Below, in pieces: positions 9,438 to 19,118 of a DNA stretch of 64,000 nt (its first letter is position 1; each line of letters opens with the position of its first letter). The DNA is from Gammaproteobacteria bacterium (GTDB taxonomy: Bacteria > Pseudomonadota > Gammaproteobacteria > Ga0077536). The notes beneath the pieces were generated by a model. That model made no database searches. It was not told where the DNA came from and saw only the letters and a program-made list of their open reading frames with translations. The stretch is taken from positions 44,054-108,053 of the forward strand of contig JAJFJQ010000030.1 in NCBI GenBank assembly GCA_021773835.1. The letters run 5' to 3'. A program made the position numbers and the translations under genes.

Positions 9438-9678
9438 AATGAAAAACCTTTGCGCTAGTACGATGTTGTTGAATCGCTCATCACGAAGATCATCGAAATC
9501 GCCAACGGGCCCGATCTGGTGCCTTCGCTTATATCGAGAGATTTCATAATCGAAAACGGCGCAATTGTCGTACCGGAAGCGTCGCGTCATTCGACTTCAC
9601 ACTAAACTATGAGAGTAACCTTTTATCAAATTTCGGGTTTTGTGAAGACCGTTCACGCGGACCGCTTTGAGCCTCTTA

Positions 9679-11895
9679 TTAGGCTGCGTCGAATCTAAAC
9701 CCCGGGGGCGTCCGCTCGCTACCTTCTAATTCGATATCGACGCTCAAACAGCTCGCGCACTCGGAACAAAAGCGCTCTCGGACATACACCGGCTGTTGCT
9801 CGCGCGTTCGTAATTGAGTCTCAGCCTTGTCGAACAATTCACCCAGCGCTCGCCGGCGTGGCACGACGCACACCTTCCAATCTTGATTTAACATGCCGAG
9901 TTTCGCCTCGCAATGGGAGCAGCACCAATGATCGCTTTTTACGGTAACGCCGGCCGCTCCGTTTTCGCACGCGGATTCTTTTAAAGAGTGGCGCTTGTTA
10001 GGTACTAGCGCCGCTCGAAGCCGGTCGCGCTTATCCCACGTTGCCGCGTCGTCCACATACAGGACACCCTCGCGTTCTCCGACTACGGCCCCATAGAGTT
10101 CTTCTGCAGCGGCGCGTGAAATCTTCGCATCTTTGAGATCTCGATCCACCTGCTCTGGCGGCCGGTGGAAAGGATCGCCGAGTCCGCCGCCGCCTGAGGA
10201 CGTTGCCCAATACACATCACCTTCGCGCAAAGGCACGTTGCTTACTTTGGCCGGCAGCACGTCTAAAGCGCCACTCAGTTTATCTGGCGACGACACTGGC
10301 TGACCACTCTTAAGTTTTTCCAATACATTCGAACTACGGATGATGGCGCTGCGCGACGCACCGCCAGGATAGCCGCCCGCGAACCCACGCGCGGGTAGTT
10401 CAACCGCGGAAATAAACAACGAACCACTAAATTTATCGGCTTTCCACAACATGTAAGCCTGGTCCATCCCCATACCACCACGATGGTAACCGGCGCCGCC
10501 GGAATTGAGGCTAAAACGCCGCCACAGAACGAAAAATGGATCGACCAATTCGTGCACTTCTACATCCGGAAACGACACCGCCAAGGTAGTCTGAAACCCA
10601 TAGAGATCTTGCCCGTCACCCGTGGTTTGTGCACCGCCGCCAATTCCGACTAGATTGTCTAACGGAAAAATGATCGCGAGTGCGCCGTCGTCTTTTACCC
10701 CGAACCACGCAGCACCCGCGCCGGAGCTCGTCGCCTGTCCCGCGGCTCGACCGCGCAACATCTCAGTCTCGCTAAGACTGCCGGTGATGGAAAGCGCCTC
10801 GCCAACCATCCGCCCGAGACGCATGCCGGTTTCTATGTGCGCATTAGTCACCGGTGCGGGCACCCGCGGATTGACGATGGTCCCGGGTAAGCCAGTGTCG
10901 ATTTCGATGCAGTTCCAGATCCCTTCGTTAAACGGAATGTCGAACGCTAACTGGCACACGAGCGGCGTCATGATTCCCCCGCCGGCAACAGCGCTCGGTG
11001 TCGCATTAATGAACGCATCAAGCTGCTCGGCGCCGGTAAACGAAAATCTAAGCTGGTCACCGTCGACTGTCATGTCGCAGGACACGGCGTGCAGATCTGA
11101 AGAGCCGCGACCGTCGTATTCCACCCAATCATAGGTATGGGCAACGCCATCGGGCAGCAGGGCGATACGTTCGCGAAACGCTCTTTCTGATAAGCCGATG
11201 TTGTAGTCGATATAATGATCGAGCGTATCCACGCCGTACTCATCGACCAGCGCTCGCATTCTTACGGCTCCTGCGTGACACGCGGCGATCAGGCTGCGTA
11301 CATCGTTAATAAACGAAATCGGAACGCGGACATTTACTTCGATGAACCCGATCCACTCGCGGTCCAACACGCCATTTCGACCCGCCCGGCTACCTGGAAA
11401 GCGGATCGCTTCCTCGAAACAGTCGTGCGCTTGCGGTGCAATTCCGCTGATCGAAACGCCACCCACATCTATAAGGTGGGCATTCGTAAAGGTCCAGCCA
11501 ATCAGCGTTTCATCTTGGTGGATGGGCATGACAATGCCGACGTCACCTTGATGTAGGGCGCCTACGGTATACGGATCGTTGCAAATGAAAATGTCTCCCG
11601 GCTCGAGATCGTCAGGCATTCGTTTTTTAATGATTTCCTGCACGGCGATGCGTGAACTTGCGAGGTGTCCGAGCACGTAACCCGCACTACCGACCTGGCG
11701 CCCGACCGCGTCGAATACGACGGCCGAGAAATCCTTGGCTTCCGTGAGCACCGGCGAACCCGAGGTGCGTAACAATACGACGGCCATTTCGTCGGCTATA
11801 TTGTCAAACGCGCAACGAACGACTTCCGCCGTAATCGGGTCGAGTTCAGGTGCTAGGTGCGCGGCGTGAGTGGGTGCCACTGCTTGCTTGTTCAT
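9679..11895 (-). CDS. hyuB: HyuB-type hydantoinase B/oxoprolinase subunit with C-terminal Cys-rich (acetone carboxylase gamma-like) domain
   Basis: A 738-residue protein. Residues 1 to about 560 match hydantoinase B / N-methylhydantoinase B (LDPITAEVVRCAFDNIADEM, GDIFICNDPYTVGALHQGDV, FFVLWRRFSLNSGGAGYHRGG). Such subunits pair with HyuA in ATP-dependent hydrolases or carboxylases. The last 100 residues are extra: they hold WCCSHC, a conserved-looking DWKVCVVPRRR stretch and CSECASC, resembling the small zinc-binding gamma subunit of acetone/acetophenone carboxylases. Start and stop overlap hyuA as ATGA at 11892-11895, so the two are translationally coupled. The fused tail points toward an acetone/acetophenone-carboxylase-like complex rather than a plain hydantoinase; this is inference. 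Confidence 0.85.
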   Translation of the reverse strand: MNKQAVAPTHAAHLAPELDPITAEVVRCAFDNIADEMAVVLLRTSGSPVLTEAKDFSAVVFDAVGRQVGSAGYVLGHLASSRIAVQEIIKKRMPDDLEPGDIFICNDPYTVGALHQGDVGIVMPIHQDETLIGWTFTNAHLIDVGGVSISGIAPQAHDCFEEAIRFPGSRAGRNGVLDREWIGFIEVNVRVPISFINDVRSLIAACHAGAVRMRALVDEYGVDTLDHYIDYNIGLSERAFRERIALLPDGVAHTYDWVEYDGRGSSDLHAVSCDMTVDGDQLRFSFTGAEQLDAFINATPSAVAGGGIMTPLVCQLAFDIPFNEGIWNCIEIDTGLPGTIVNPRVPAPVTNAHIETGMRLGRMVGEALSITGSLSETEMLRGRAAGQATSSGAGAAWFGVKDDGALAIIFPLDNLVGIGGGAQTTGDGQDLYGFQTTLAVSFPDVEVHELVDPFFVLWRRFSLNSGGAGYHRGGMGMDQAYMLWKADKFSGSLFISAVELPARGFAGGYPGGASRSAIIRSSNVLEKLKSGQPVSSPDKLSGALDVLPAKVSNVPLREGDVYWATSSGGGGLGDPFHRPPEQVDRDLKDAKISRAAAEELYGAVVGEREGVLYVDDAATWDKRDRLRAALVPNKRHSLKESACENGAAGVTVKSDHWCCSHCEAKLGMLNQDWKVCVVPRRRALGELFDKAETQLRTREQQPVYVRERFCSECASCLSVDIELEGSERTPPGFRFDAA

Positions 11896-13967
11896 AGCTT
11901 TAACCTAAAGTTCATGTACCCGTCACGCTCGACGATAGCGTCGCGGGGTACGTAAATCGTAGTGTCGCGTACTTCAATAATACCCGGCCCCTCGAACCAA
12001 GCGCCAGGCCCCATTTTTTCTGAATCGTAGATCGGGGTATCGACGCGCTCGCGGGCATCGGGCAGAAACACGGGACGAGTCCCCGTAAGTGCGCTGTCCG
12101 CGGATTGTCGGTGAACTTCAACGGGCTCGATGTGCGGTTTGTCGCGCACAGCAATGCCAGTGACCACGTAGTTGATCAGCATCAGATTCGAGTCGCGCCA
12201 AGCGGTCTCGGGGCCGAACTCTTCCTCGTAAGCGGCGTCGAAATTTTCGCGCATCCCACCTGAGCCTTCTTTCAGGATATCGTCCACACCCAAGTCCATA
12301 TACATTTCATTGAGCTGACCGGCATAGCGGAAATCGGCGCCGTGCAGCAATTGAATATCGTCGCGCGAGAACCCAGCGTGTTCGATCTCCTCGGACACCT
12401 CTCGTTCCAGTGCGTCGCGCGTATTGATCATGCCGCCCAACTTATCGCGGTCTTCAACCGTCCATCCGATCGTTACGGATTTGCGCCGGATATAGTCGGC
12501 CTCCAGTAGACCGTAGGCGGAAAAGGCGGAACTGTGATTCGGCACGATCATCTCCGTGATGTTCAGCGCACGACATATTGCCGCGGCGAACATCGGCAGT
12601 GCGCCACCGTAAGCGACGAACGTGCATTTGCGTGGGTCGTAGCCGCGCCGGATAGAAACCCCACGCAGCGCGTTTGCCATATTCGCGACGGCGAGGCTGT
12701 AGGCCCCGGCCGACGACTGCTCCGCATCCCAACCCATAGCGTCGCCAACATATGCGACGAGCGCAGCTCGTGCGGCATCGATATCGAGCGTGTGCTTGCC
12801 GCCGAGGTAATTGTCGGGCCGTAGAAATCCTAAGGTCACCATGCAGTCGGTCATGGTCGGTATAGTCCCGCCTTTGCCGTAACACACGGGACCCGGCATC
12901 GAACCGGCGCTTTGCGGACCGATTTTGGGCACACCGCGCGAGTCGAGCCCAACGAGGCTGCCACCGCCGGCGCCAATGGAAATGATATCCAACAGGCTAA
13001 TCGCCGTGTCGAAGGATCCGATCCTGCAGCGCTGGGCAACGATGGGTTTTTCGTGATGGATCAAGGTCGTGTCGAAGCTAGTGCCGCCCATATCACCGCA
13101 CAGCAGGTTATCGATGCCGTAACGGCGCGCCAGAGCCGCCGCGCCGATGGCGCCGCCGGCCGGCCCCGAGCTATAGAGCAGGATCGGAAGCTTGCGCACT
13201 TCTTCGGCCCCGAGTACGCCGCCGAGACCATTAAAGAATTCAACCGCCTTTGTATATCCGCGCTTACGCAAGCCTTCGGATACTCGCGTCACGAACGAAT
13301 TCACTGGCGGTTGTATGTAGCAATTCAGGATCGCCGTCATCCAACGTTCGTATTCGCGGAAAACTGAAGCCGCCGAAATCGAACACGTGACAAATGTCTT
13401 GGGCGCAATGTCGCGAATAATTTGTTCCGCTTCGCGCTCGTGCGCATCGTTACGGGTGCACCAGAGAAAACACACCGCGATCGAATCCACGCCTTGCGCG
13501 ATAAGCCTTTTTACTGCTTGTTCGACCTGGCTACGCTGCAGCGGCACCACGATATTCCCGTCACGGTCGATGCGTTCCGTAATTTCGACGATACATTCCT
13601 TCGGTACGATCTGCGGCAGATTGACCTGTAATTGGTCATCGAATTCGTTCGAGCGGTTGCCACGTCCGAAACGTGGAATATCGGCAAAGCCGGCGGTTAC
13701 CAGTACGCCCACACGGGCGCCCTTTAGTTCAGTCACCGCATTGGTGACGATAGTGTTCCCGTTAACGAAAGTCTGGGCGTGTTCCGACAGCAGATCGTCA
13801 ACCGACAATTCGAACTCTGTAGCGGCGGCTTCGAGCGCGACGAAAATGCCTTCGCTATAGTCGTCATGGGTGGTGAGCGCCTTGGCCCGCACGGCGCGGT
13901 CACCCTTGATGGCTATGAGGTCGGTATGAGTCCCTCCGACGTCGATTCCGATACTGATCCCCGACAT
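11892..13967 (-). CDS. hyuA: HyuA-type hydantoinase A/oxoprolinase ATPase subunit
   Basis: A 691-residue protein of the hydantoinase A / acetone carboxylase beta superfamily. The actin-like ATPase phosphate loops are clear: ISIGIDVGGTHTDLIAI at the start and LLCGDMGGTSFDTTLIHH near residue 290. LLDIISIGAGGGSLVGLD and GPVCYGKGGTIPTMTD follow as in the family. It phosphorylates an amide, enol or carbonyl group so that the partner subunit can hydrolyse or carboxylate it. The ATG at 13967 has a GGAG site about 10 bases upstream, and its end overlaps hyuB by four bases. The region upstream (13968-14356) probably holds the operon promoter. Confidence 0.88.
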   Translation of the reverse strand: MSGISIGIDVGGTHTDLIAIKGDRAVRAKALTTHDDYSEGIFVALEAAATEFELSVDDLLSEHAQTFVNGNTIVTNAVTELKGARVGVLVTAGFADIPRFGRGNRSNEFDDQLQVNLPQIVPKECIVEITERIDRDGNIVVPLQRSQVEQAVKRLIAQGVDSIAVCFLWCTRNDAHEREAEQIIRDIAPKTFVTCSISAASVFREYERWMTAILNCYIQPPVNSFVTRVSEGLRKRGYTKAVEFFNGLGGVLGAEEVRKLPILLYSSGPAGGAIGAAALARRYGIDNLLCGDMGGTSFDTTLIHHEKPIVAQRCRIGSFDTAISLLDIISIGAGGGSLVGLDSRGVPKIGPQSAGSMPGPVCYGKGGTIPTMTDCMVTLGFLRPDNYLGGKHTLDIDAARAALVAYVGDAMGWDAEQSSAGAYSLAVANMANALRGVSIRRGYDPRKCTFVAYGGALPMFAAAICRALNITEMIVPNHSSAFSAYGLLEADYIRRKSVTIGWTVEDRDKLGGMINTRDALEREVSEEIEHAGFSRDDIQLLHGADFRYAGQLNEMYMDLGVDDILKEGSGGMRENFDAAYEEEFGPETAWRDSNLMLINYVVTGIAVRDKPHIEPVEVHRQSADSALTGTRPVFLPDARERVDTPIYDSEKMGPGAWFEGPGIIEVRDTTIYVPRDAIVERDGYMNFRLKL

Positions 13968-14356
13968 CTAAGATGGTCTCCTGTAATTACTCAATGCGAC
14001 ACACTTATTCTAAATGACGCAGCGATAACAATTGGTATTGGCAACGGAGCAAAGGTCCGGTCCATTCGCAAGCCCGCATTAAAGGCTTCGCCTGCAGTTG
14101 AAAAAAAATATCATCCATTGAAAAACATCGATGAATGGTGTCTTAAGCGACATGCTTCAAACGCACGACTCGCAAACTGCGAGAACGCAAGGTCTGAAAT
14201 ACGGACCTATGGCGACAGCAACTTTTAAGGAAACTTCGCTGAGCGCGTGTGTAAGTTCTTACCACCCGTAGTTTGGTGTCGCCCCCAAGGGTAAGTCTCG
14301 CGCTTACTCGTTAGACAAACAAAAAACGCCGCACCCGCAACGTTTCCACGCAGCAT
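13968..14356. other. intergenic region upstream of hyuA
   Basis: This stretch of 389 bases has no convincing gene on either strand. It separates the hyuA start from the stop of the upstream amidohydrolase-3 gene and so probably contains the hyuAB promoter. A short perfect palindrome GTAAGTTCTTAC is at 14251-14262, too small to call an operator on its own. No terminator hairpin with a T-run was found. Confidence 0.4.
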
Positions 14357-16087
14357 CTAAGCCATAGCCTGTTGCTTCAGCTTCGCCTTGCCAAGACCGT
14401 GGCGCAGTAGTTCACCAGAGAACACGTTCGTCTGTTCATCGTTTTCGATGGTAACCTCGCCATTGATGAGGACGTAACGATAGCCTTTGGCCTTTTGCAC
14501 CCGGCGCCACTCACCGCCCGGTAAGTCATACGCGACCTCCACGGGAGTAATTTCCAGATTTTCATAATCGTAAACCACTATGTCGGCCGGAGCGCCAACT
14601 TTGAGTACACCACGATCAGGACAACCGGCAACTTGCGCCGGCAGCGCGGATAGGCGCCAATGTGCCTCTTCAAGACTCAGCATGCTATTTTCTCGCACTA
14701 TCTTGATCAGCGCCTCCGTGGGGTACCGACCTGCGGTCAGAAACTTCGTGTGGGCGCCACCGTCCGATACGCCAAAGAGCACATAGGGGTTATCTACGAT
14801 CTCTTTCAACAAATCGAGACGCGTGTTGGGTGGCATGGAGAAAAATTCGGTTTCGAGGTTATCTGCTACTACAATATCGAGCATTGCATCGACAATATGC
14901 TTGCCGGTTTTCTCAGCAACCAAACCGACCGTGTGATCAAGCCATTGCCGTGATTCAGGGGTGACGGGACCTGTCACAACGATTTCCGCGAACGGCCCGA
15001 GAACAAATGCCGGCACTTGCTGACGCAACGCTTTGCGGCGTTCCGGATCCGCCAATTTTGCGAGCCGCTCTTCCTTTGTTCCAACCGTGGCTTCACGCCA
15101 GGCTGGACACTCATCGAACAAGTTCCAGTCTTCGAACGTAAACGAGTAACCAGCATCGGTGGTTATGCCTTGGCCGTAGACACGAATACCATTTTCACGG
15201 CAGCGGTCTAACCAAGCCAAAACCTTGCGGTGAACCTGAGGCATACCGTCCTGAACCTGTACGACGTTGAAGACCATGGGCCGCCCGCTAATTTCCGCAA
15301 GTTCCGCGAGATGCGCCTGATCGGCCTTGGGATCACCAGAAACCATCGTGCACTGCATATGCCCGGCATTGCGGTCGCGCAAAACTTTGGCGAATTCCAC
15401 TGCCGTTTCGTTATGCATGACGTCCGTCGGCATCGCGGTGCCGTCATAGTCGAGTTGGGCCGCACCAGGACCGGATGGTGGTAGACGTTGCATGGACCAA
15501 CCGCAACCGCCTGCGTCCATCGATTCTTCTAGAATTCGGCACATTTCTGCATGCTCTGCGTCGCTCGGTAAGCGACCCGCCTTGGCGCCTTCGAGACCCA
15601 TCACGGAAACCATAATAGGGCTGATGGGGACATAGGGCACAATGTTCATCGCCTTGGGTGCGCGATCGACGCTATCGAGAAATTGCGGAAACGTCTCCCA
15701 GTCCCACGGCATACCCGCTTTCATAGACGCCAACGGAATGGCTTCAACTCGAGTCATCGTCAACATAGCGCGTTCGCGTGCTTCTGGAGCGACCGGGGCA
15801 AACCCGAAACCGCAGTTTCCAATCACGACGGTCGTGATGCCATGCCAACCCGAAATGGTGCAGTAGGGATCCCAGAAAAGTTGTGCATCGTAGTGCGTAT
15901 GTAAATCGACAAATCCGGGCGCAACGACCATGCCTTGCGCATCTAGAACGGTGTCCGCGCGTTTGGCATTGATGTAGCCGATCTCCGCGATCACACCATC
16001 CTTGATAGCGATATCACCCCGATAGCGTGGTGTGCGTGAACCGTCGATAACCATGCCGCCCTTGATGAGTTTGTCGAACTCAGTCAT
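14357..16087 (-). CDS. amidohydrolase family 3 protein (N-acyl-D-amino-acid deacylase-like)
   Basis: A 576-residue metal-dependent hydrolase. The metal motif is in VVAPGFVDLHTHYDAQLFWD, followed by GNCGFGFAPVAPEARE, whose cysteine corresponds to the metal-bridging Cys of D-aminoacylases. A late SDGGAHTKFLTAGRYPTEAL supplies the catalytic Asp block. The ATG at 16087 follows GGAGG by eight bases; a GTG at 16093 is also in frame. A palindrome lies about 30 bases upstream and a TetR gene sits beyond it on the same strand, so regulation by that TetR is likely. It is a close paralog of 48752-50476 (574 residues). In this context the substrate may be a cyclic amide or lactone, or another ring-opened intermediate. 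Confidence 0.88.
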   Translation of the reverse strand: MTEFDKLIKGGMVIDGSRTPRYRGDIAIKDGVIAEIGYINAKRADTVLDAQGMVVAPGFVDLHTHYDAQLFWDPYCTISGWHGITTVVIGNCGFGFAPVAPEARERAMLTMTRVEAIPLASMKAGMPWDWETFPQFLDSVDRAPKAMNIVPYVPISPIMVSVMGLEGAKAGRLPSDAEHAEMCRILEESMDAGGCGWSMQRLPPSGPGAAQLDYDGTAMPTDVMHNETAVEFAKVLRDRNAGHMQCTMVSGDPKADQAHLAELAEISGRPMVFNVVQVQDGMPQVHRKVLAWLDRCRENGIRVYGQGITTDAGYSFTFEDWNLFDECPAWREATVGTKEERLAKLADPERRKALRQQVPAFVLGPFAEIVVTGPVTPESRQWLDHTVGLVAEKTGKHIVDAMLDIVVADNLETEFFSMPPNTRLDLLKEIVDNPYVLFGVSDGGAHTKFLTAGRYPTEALIKIVRENSMLSLEEAHWRLSALPAQVAGCPDRGVLKVGAPADIVVYDYENLEITPVEVAYDLPGGEWRRVQKAKGYRYVLINGEVTIENDEQTNVFSGELLRHGLGKAKLKQQAMA

Positions 16088-16117
16088 CGCCACCGCCTCC
16101 CAATACTTATTGGTAGT

Positions 16118-16141
16118 AATTATTACTGGTCAGTATTATTA
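16118..16141. promoter_or_regulatory. candidate TetR-type operator palindrome
   Basis: An imperfect palindrome with arms ATTACTG and CAGTATT around a two-base centre (16129-16130). Extending to 11-base arms, 8 of 11 positions pair. It lies about 30 bases upstream of the amidohydrolase-3 start at 16087, and the TetR gene ends about 150 bases further upstream on the same strand. Size and position fit a TetR operator; binding is inference. Confidence 0.5.
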
Positions 16142-16294
16142 CACAGGGCGATGCTCAGTCAATGCCGAATACGGCAAGCCGAGCCCATCACCTCAAGTAC
16201 GGGTTCAACTCACTGAATGCTAATTTTGCAATCAAATCCGGCAATTTTTGACGATATCGCGACCGCGGGCCGCTGAGTCGCCCAGAGTAGACAA

Positions 16295-16912
16295 TTAGCT
16301 TGTTATCGTGGCGCGCATTGATTGCGGGGCCTCATAGCCGACAATTCTCAACGCCTGTTCAGAGAAGTACGCGGAAATCTCATCGACTTCAAATTCGCCA
16401 TCCGGTCGATACCAGCGCGGGATCCACTGCGCAAGCCCGATCAGAGCAAAGGACGCGAGTCGTGGATTATCTACGTTAAAATCGCCGCTCTTAATGCCGC
16501 TTTCGATCAATTCGGTTAGGCGAAGACTAAAGACTCTTTGTAGATTTCGGTTTTCTTCTTGGGTTCCCGGTAAGAAATGATGTTGTTCTTGCCAGAAGAT
16601 CATAGCAATCATGCGGAACTCAATATTTTCTCTGACCCATGCGCCAACAAAACTCCGCAGGCGTGCAGGCGCGCTCGTTTCTCGTTGGTAAGTGAGATCG
16701 AGCAGGTCCGTGGTTCGCATGATCTCTTGCTCCACCACGGCCGCGAGAATTTCATGTTTGCTAGTGAAGAACTGATAGATAAATGGCTTGTTGACCTCTA
16801 GTTTATCGGCGATAGCATCCAATGTGGTCCCGACAAAACCACGTTCGTAAAACAACTCACTCGCAACTTCGACAAGGCGCGCACGTTTGTATTTGTTAAG
16901 TTCGTCTTTCAT
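16295..16912 (-). CDS. TetR/AcrR family transcriptional regulator
   Basis: A 205-residue regulator. The N-terminal HTH is clear (VEVASELFYERGFVGTTLDA, then NKPFIYQFFTSKHEILAAVV); the rest is the variable ligand-binding domain with a C-terminal AQWIPRWYRPDGEFEVDEIS stretch common in regulators of acyl-CoA or aromatic catabolism. It is read in the same direction as the amidohydrolase-3 gene about 200 bases downstream, with the palindrome at 16118-16141 between them, so it probably represses that gene and perhaps the hyuAB genes. The effector is unknown. Confidence 0.9.
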   Translation of the reverse strand: MKDELNKYKRARLVEVASELFYERGFVGTTLDAIADKLEVNKPFIYQFFTSKHEILAAVVEQEIMRTTDLLDLTYQRETSAPARLRSFVGAWVRENIEFRMIAMIFWQEQHHFLPGTQEENRNLQRVFSLRLTELIESGIKSGDFNVDNPRLASFALIGLAQWIPRWYRPDGEFEVDEISAYFSEQALRIVGYEAPQSMRATITS

Positions 16913-16949
16913 ATATCGCGACTTAGAGTACTTTATGACCTCCGGTATA

Positions 16950-17090
16950 CCGTGGCGCTGCTACTCCGATCGTCGAATTGCGACGAATCGTGATCCGGAA
17001 GTTGCGCTCTACCTGAGCATTCTGCCACGGACTTCGGGGCCCAGAGCGTCGAGAAAACCCTGGCCTTTGTTCCTCTCTTCGCTGTCGTAA
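16950..17090 (-). pseudogene. relic of an integrase-core (rve) transposase
   Basis: On the minus strand the short stretch PRSPWQNAQVER followed by ITIRRN matches the catalytic-Glu block of integrase-core transposases (compare RSPWQNAYVERMIGTIRRD in the intact element at 56704-57828). The DNA GCATTCTGCCACGGACTTCG is nearly the same as the corresponding stretch near 57047. Flanking sequence is not recognisable, so this is a small decayed fragment between the TetR gene and the BVMO. Confidence 0.6.
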
Positions 17091-17208
17091 TACCCCAGAG
17101 TTCAGTTCTCCTGAAACACGCGCATGGTTCTTGGACCGGACGCCAACTTCAAGCACACGGTTTCGGCCTCAAGGGTCGCATCAATAGACTTCGCATCACG
17201 CCCGCTCA

Positions 17209-18852
17209 TCAGCGAAAGGTAACGCCCTTATAGCCCTCCTCCGCGATCTGGGTGATCGTGGCGAGGAATTTCGGGGCGCCACCGTTATACACGAGATGGC
17301 GAACTCGACCAGACTCGTGACCGTCTACGTTGGAGTTATAGCCTGTGAACCAGCCTTTAGCTTTGCGCATTAGCATGGTGCTATACATCTTGACCACGTG
17401 TCGAGTCCACCGCTCCTCAGCTTCCGGCGTGGCTTCCATGCGCGTGTAGCCGTGCTTCCACATGTACTCGAGTAGCCCAGTCACCCAATCGACGCCGATC
17501 TCGATACCGCGCGGGTAATTGGTCGCCGACGACCCGCTTTGCGGGCCGGCCACAGTAACCAAGTTCGGGAAGCCGCTGATTTGCATGCCAAGGAAAGTGA
17601 TCGGACCGTCGGACCACTTGTCGCGCAGTCGCTGGCCCCCAACACCGCGGATGTCGATCCGGTCGTAGGAACCCGTGATCGCGTCGAAGCCGGTAGCGTA
17701 CACGATGATATCGACGTCGTACTCACGCTCGGTCGTACGTATCCCGGTGCGCGTGATGCGCTCGATCGGCGTTTCCTGGATATCCACTAAGTGGACGTTG
17801 TCACGGTTGTAGGCTTCGTAATAGCGCGTTTCTAATGGTACCCGCTGGATGCCGAACCCGTGATCTTTGGGGATCAGTTTCTCGGCGAGAATAGGATCCG
17901 TCACCCGCGCGCGGATCTTATCCGCAACGTACTCGGAGAACTCCGCGTTCGCCTGTTCGTCGGTAAAGATCTCGCGGAAGTTGCATAGCCAGATTCCGAA
18001 TCCCGGCTCCTCATACAACCGGTCCCACAAGGCTAGCCTTTCTTCGGCTGATACCTCATGGAATCCACGCCGATCGGGCTCGTGTTCGAAGCCGCCCGGC
18101 GTGACTAAGCACTTGGCGAAGATCCCGGCGTAACGTGACTTGATGTCGGCCATCTCCGCCACGGAGATCGGCCCATTGTTCAGCGGCGCGCACCAGTTGG
18201 GCCGCCGCTGAAACACGGTGAGCTCGTCCACCTTGTCGGCGATTTCCCCGATCACTTGCACGCCCGTGGCACCCGTGCCGATCACCGCCACTTTCTTGCC
18301 CGCCAGCTCCATCGCCTCGTGCGGCCAGTAATAGGTATGAAACGACGGGCCTGCGAAACTTTCCATGCCTTCGATCCGAGGCAGGGTGGGCGCCGAGAGC
18401 AACCCGAGGCCCGTCACCAGGAAACGGCAGGTCAACTCGCGGCCGTCCTCAACTTGCAGCCGCCACAGATTATGCGCCTCGTCGAAATGCGCCGACTCGA
18501 CCTTGCAGTTGAACTGCATGTGTTTGCGCAAATCGAATTTGTCAGCCACATAGTTCAAATAACGCAGGTTCTCCGGCTGACCCGAGAAGCGCTCTTTCCA
18601 ATCCCATTCTTGCAACAGTTCCTGCGAGAACGAAAACCCGTAGGTGTAGCTCTCCGAATCAAACCGGCAGCCGGGATAACGATTCCGGTACCACGTCCCA
18701 CCGAGGCCACCAGCGTCCTCAAGCACCGTCGTTTTAACCCCAAGCTCCACCATTCGATAGAGCTGGTAGATGCCAGCTACGCCGGCACCGAGGATAATCA
18801 CCTCGTAGCGCGGTGCGGTCCCCTCCGCCGCTCCTGTCGTTTGCTTATTCAA
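17209..18852 (-). CDS. Baeyer-Villiger-type flavin monooxygenase
   Basis: A 547-residue FAD/NADPH monooxygenase. The FAD-binding Rossmann motif is GAGVAGIYQLYRM near residue 22; GGLGGTWYRNRYPGCRFDSE is the typical second FAD block; FAGPSFHTYYWP is close to the BVMO fingerprint FxGxxxHTxxWP; and VIGTGATGVQVIGEIA is the NADPH-binding fold. Such enzymes insert oxygen next to a ketone to give an ester or lactone. It is clearly paralogous to 52280-53947, with matching blocks such as NRYPGCRFDSESY and LQEW. The ester or lactone formed would suit the many hydrolases here. The ATG at 18852 is the only reasonable start. Confidence 0.92.
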   Translation of the reverse strand: MNKQTTGAAEGTAPRYEVIILGAGVAGIYQLYRMVELGVKTTVLEDAGGLGGTWYRNRYPGCRFDSESYTYGFSFSQELLQEWDWKERFSGQPENLRYLNYVADKFDLRKHMQFNCKVESAHFDEAHNLWRLQVEDGRELTCRFLVTGLGLLSAPTLPRIEGMESFAGPSFHTYYWPHEAMELAGKKVAVIGTGATGVQVIGEIADKVDELTVFQRRPNWCAPLNNGPISVAEMADIKSRYAGIFAKCLVTPGGFEHEPDRRGFHEVSAEERLALWDRLYEEPGFGIWLCNFREIFTDEQANAEFSEYVADKIRARVTDPILAEKLIPKDHGFGIQRVPLETRYYEAYNRDNVHLVDIQETPIERITRTGIRTTEREYDVDIIVYATGFDAITGSYDRIDIRGVGGQRLRDKWSDGPITFLGMQISGFPNLVTVAGPQSGSSATNYPRGIEIGVDWVTGLLEYMWKHGYTRMEATPEAEERWTRHVVKMYSTMLMRKAKGWFTGYNSNVDGHESGRVRHLVYNGGAPKFLATITQIAEEGYKGVTFR

Positions 18853-19018
18853 TGATTAATCTCCTGCTGCGACACCGGGTCTCGCTATATTGGCCACACC
18901 TTATAATGCGGCATCGGGTTAACTATTGCCGTGAAAATTAAGTTCCATCAAGCCGGTAGATTGGCAGCGTGCCCATTGCGCTAGACGCTAGCATAGCCCT
19001 AGATACCCGGCAAACTAC

Positions 19019-19034
19019 CACGATGCATATCGTG
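19019..19034. promoter_or_regulatory. candidate operator palindrome in a divergent promoter region
   Basis: A short inverted repeat with arms CACGAT and ATCGTG around GCAT. It lies in the 266-base divergent region between the BVMO start (18852, minus) and the SDR start (19119, plus), which must hold both promoters. It could be a regulator site, but short palindromes also occur by chance. Confidence 0.3.
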
Positions 19035-19118
19035 TTCTCTGTTAATGTGTACCTTACAATCATGCTGAAGGCTTCTTCAATGCGCGGGCGCAGGCTGGGA
19101 AGTCGCTGGAGAACGAAT

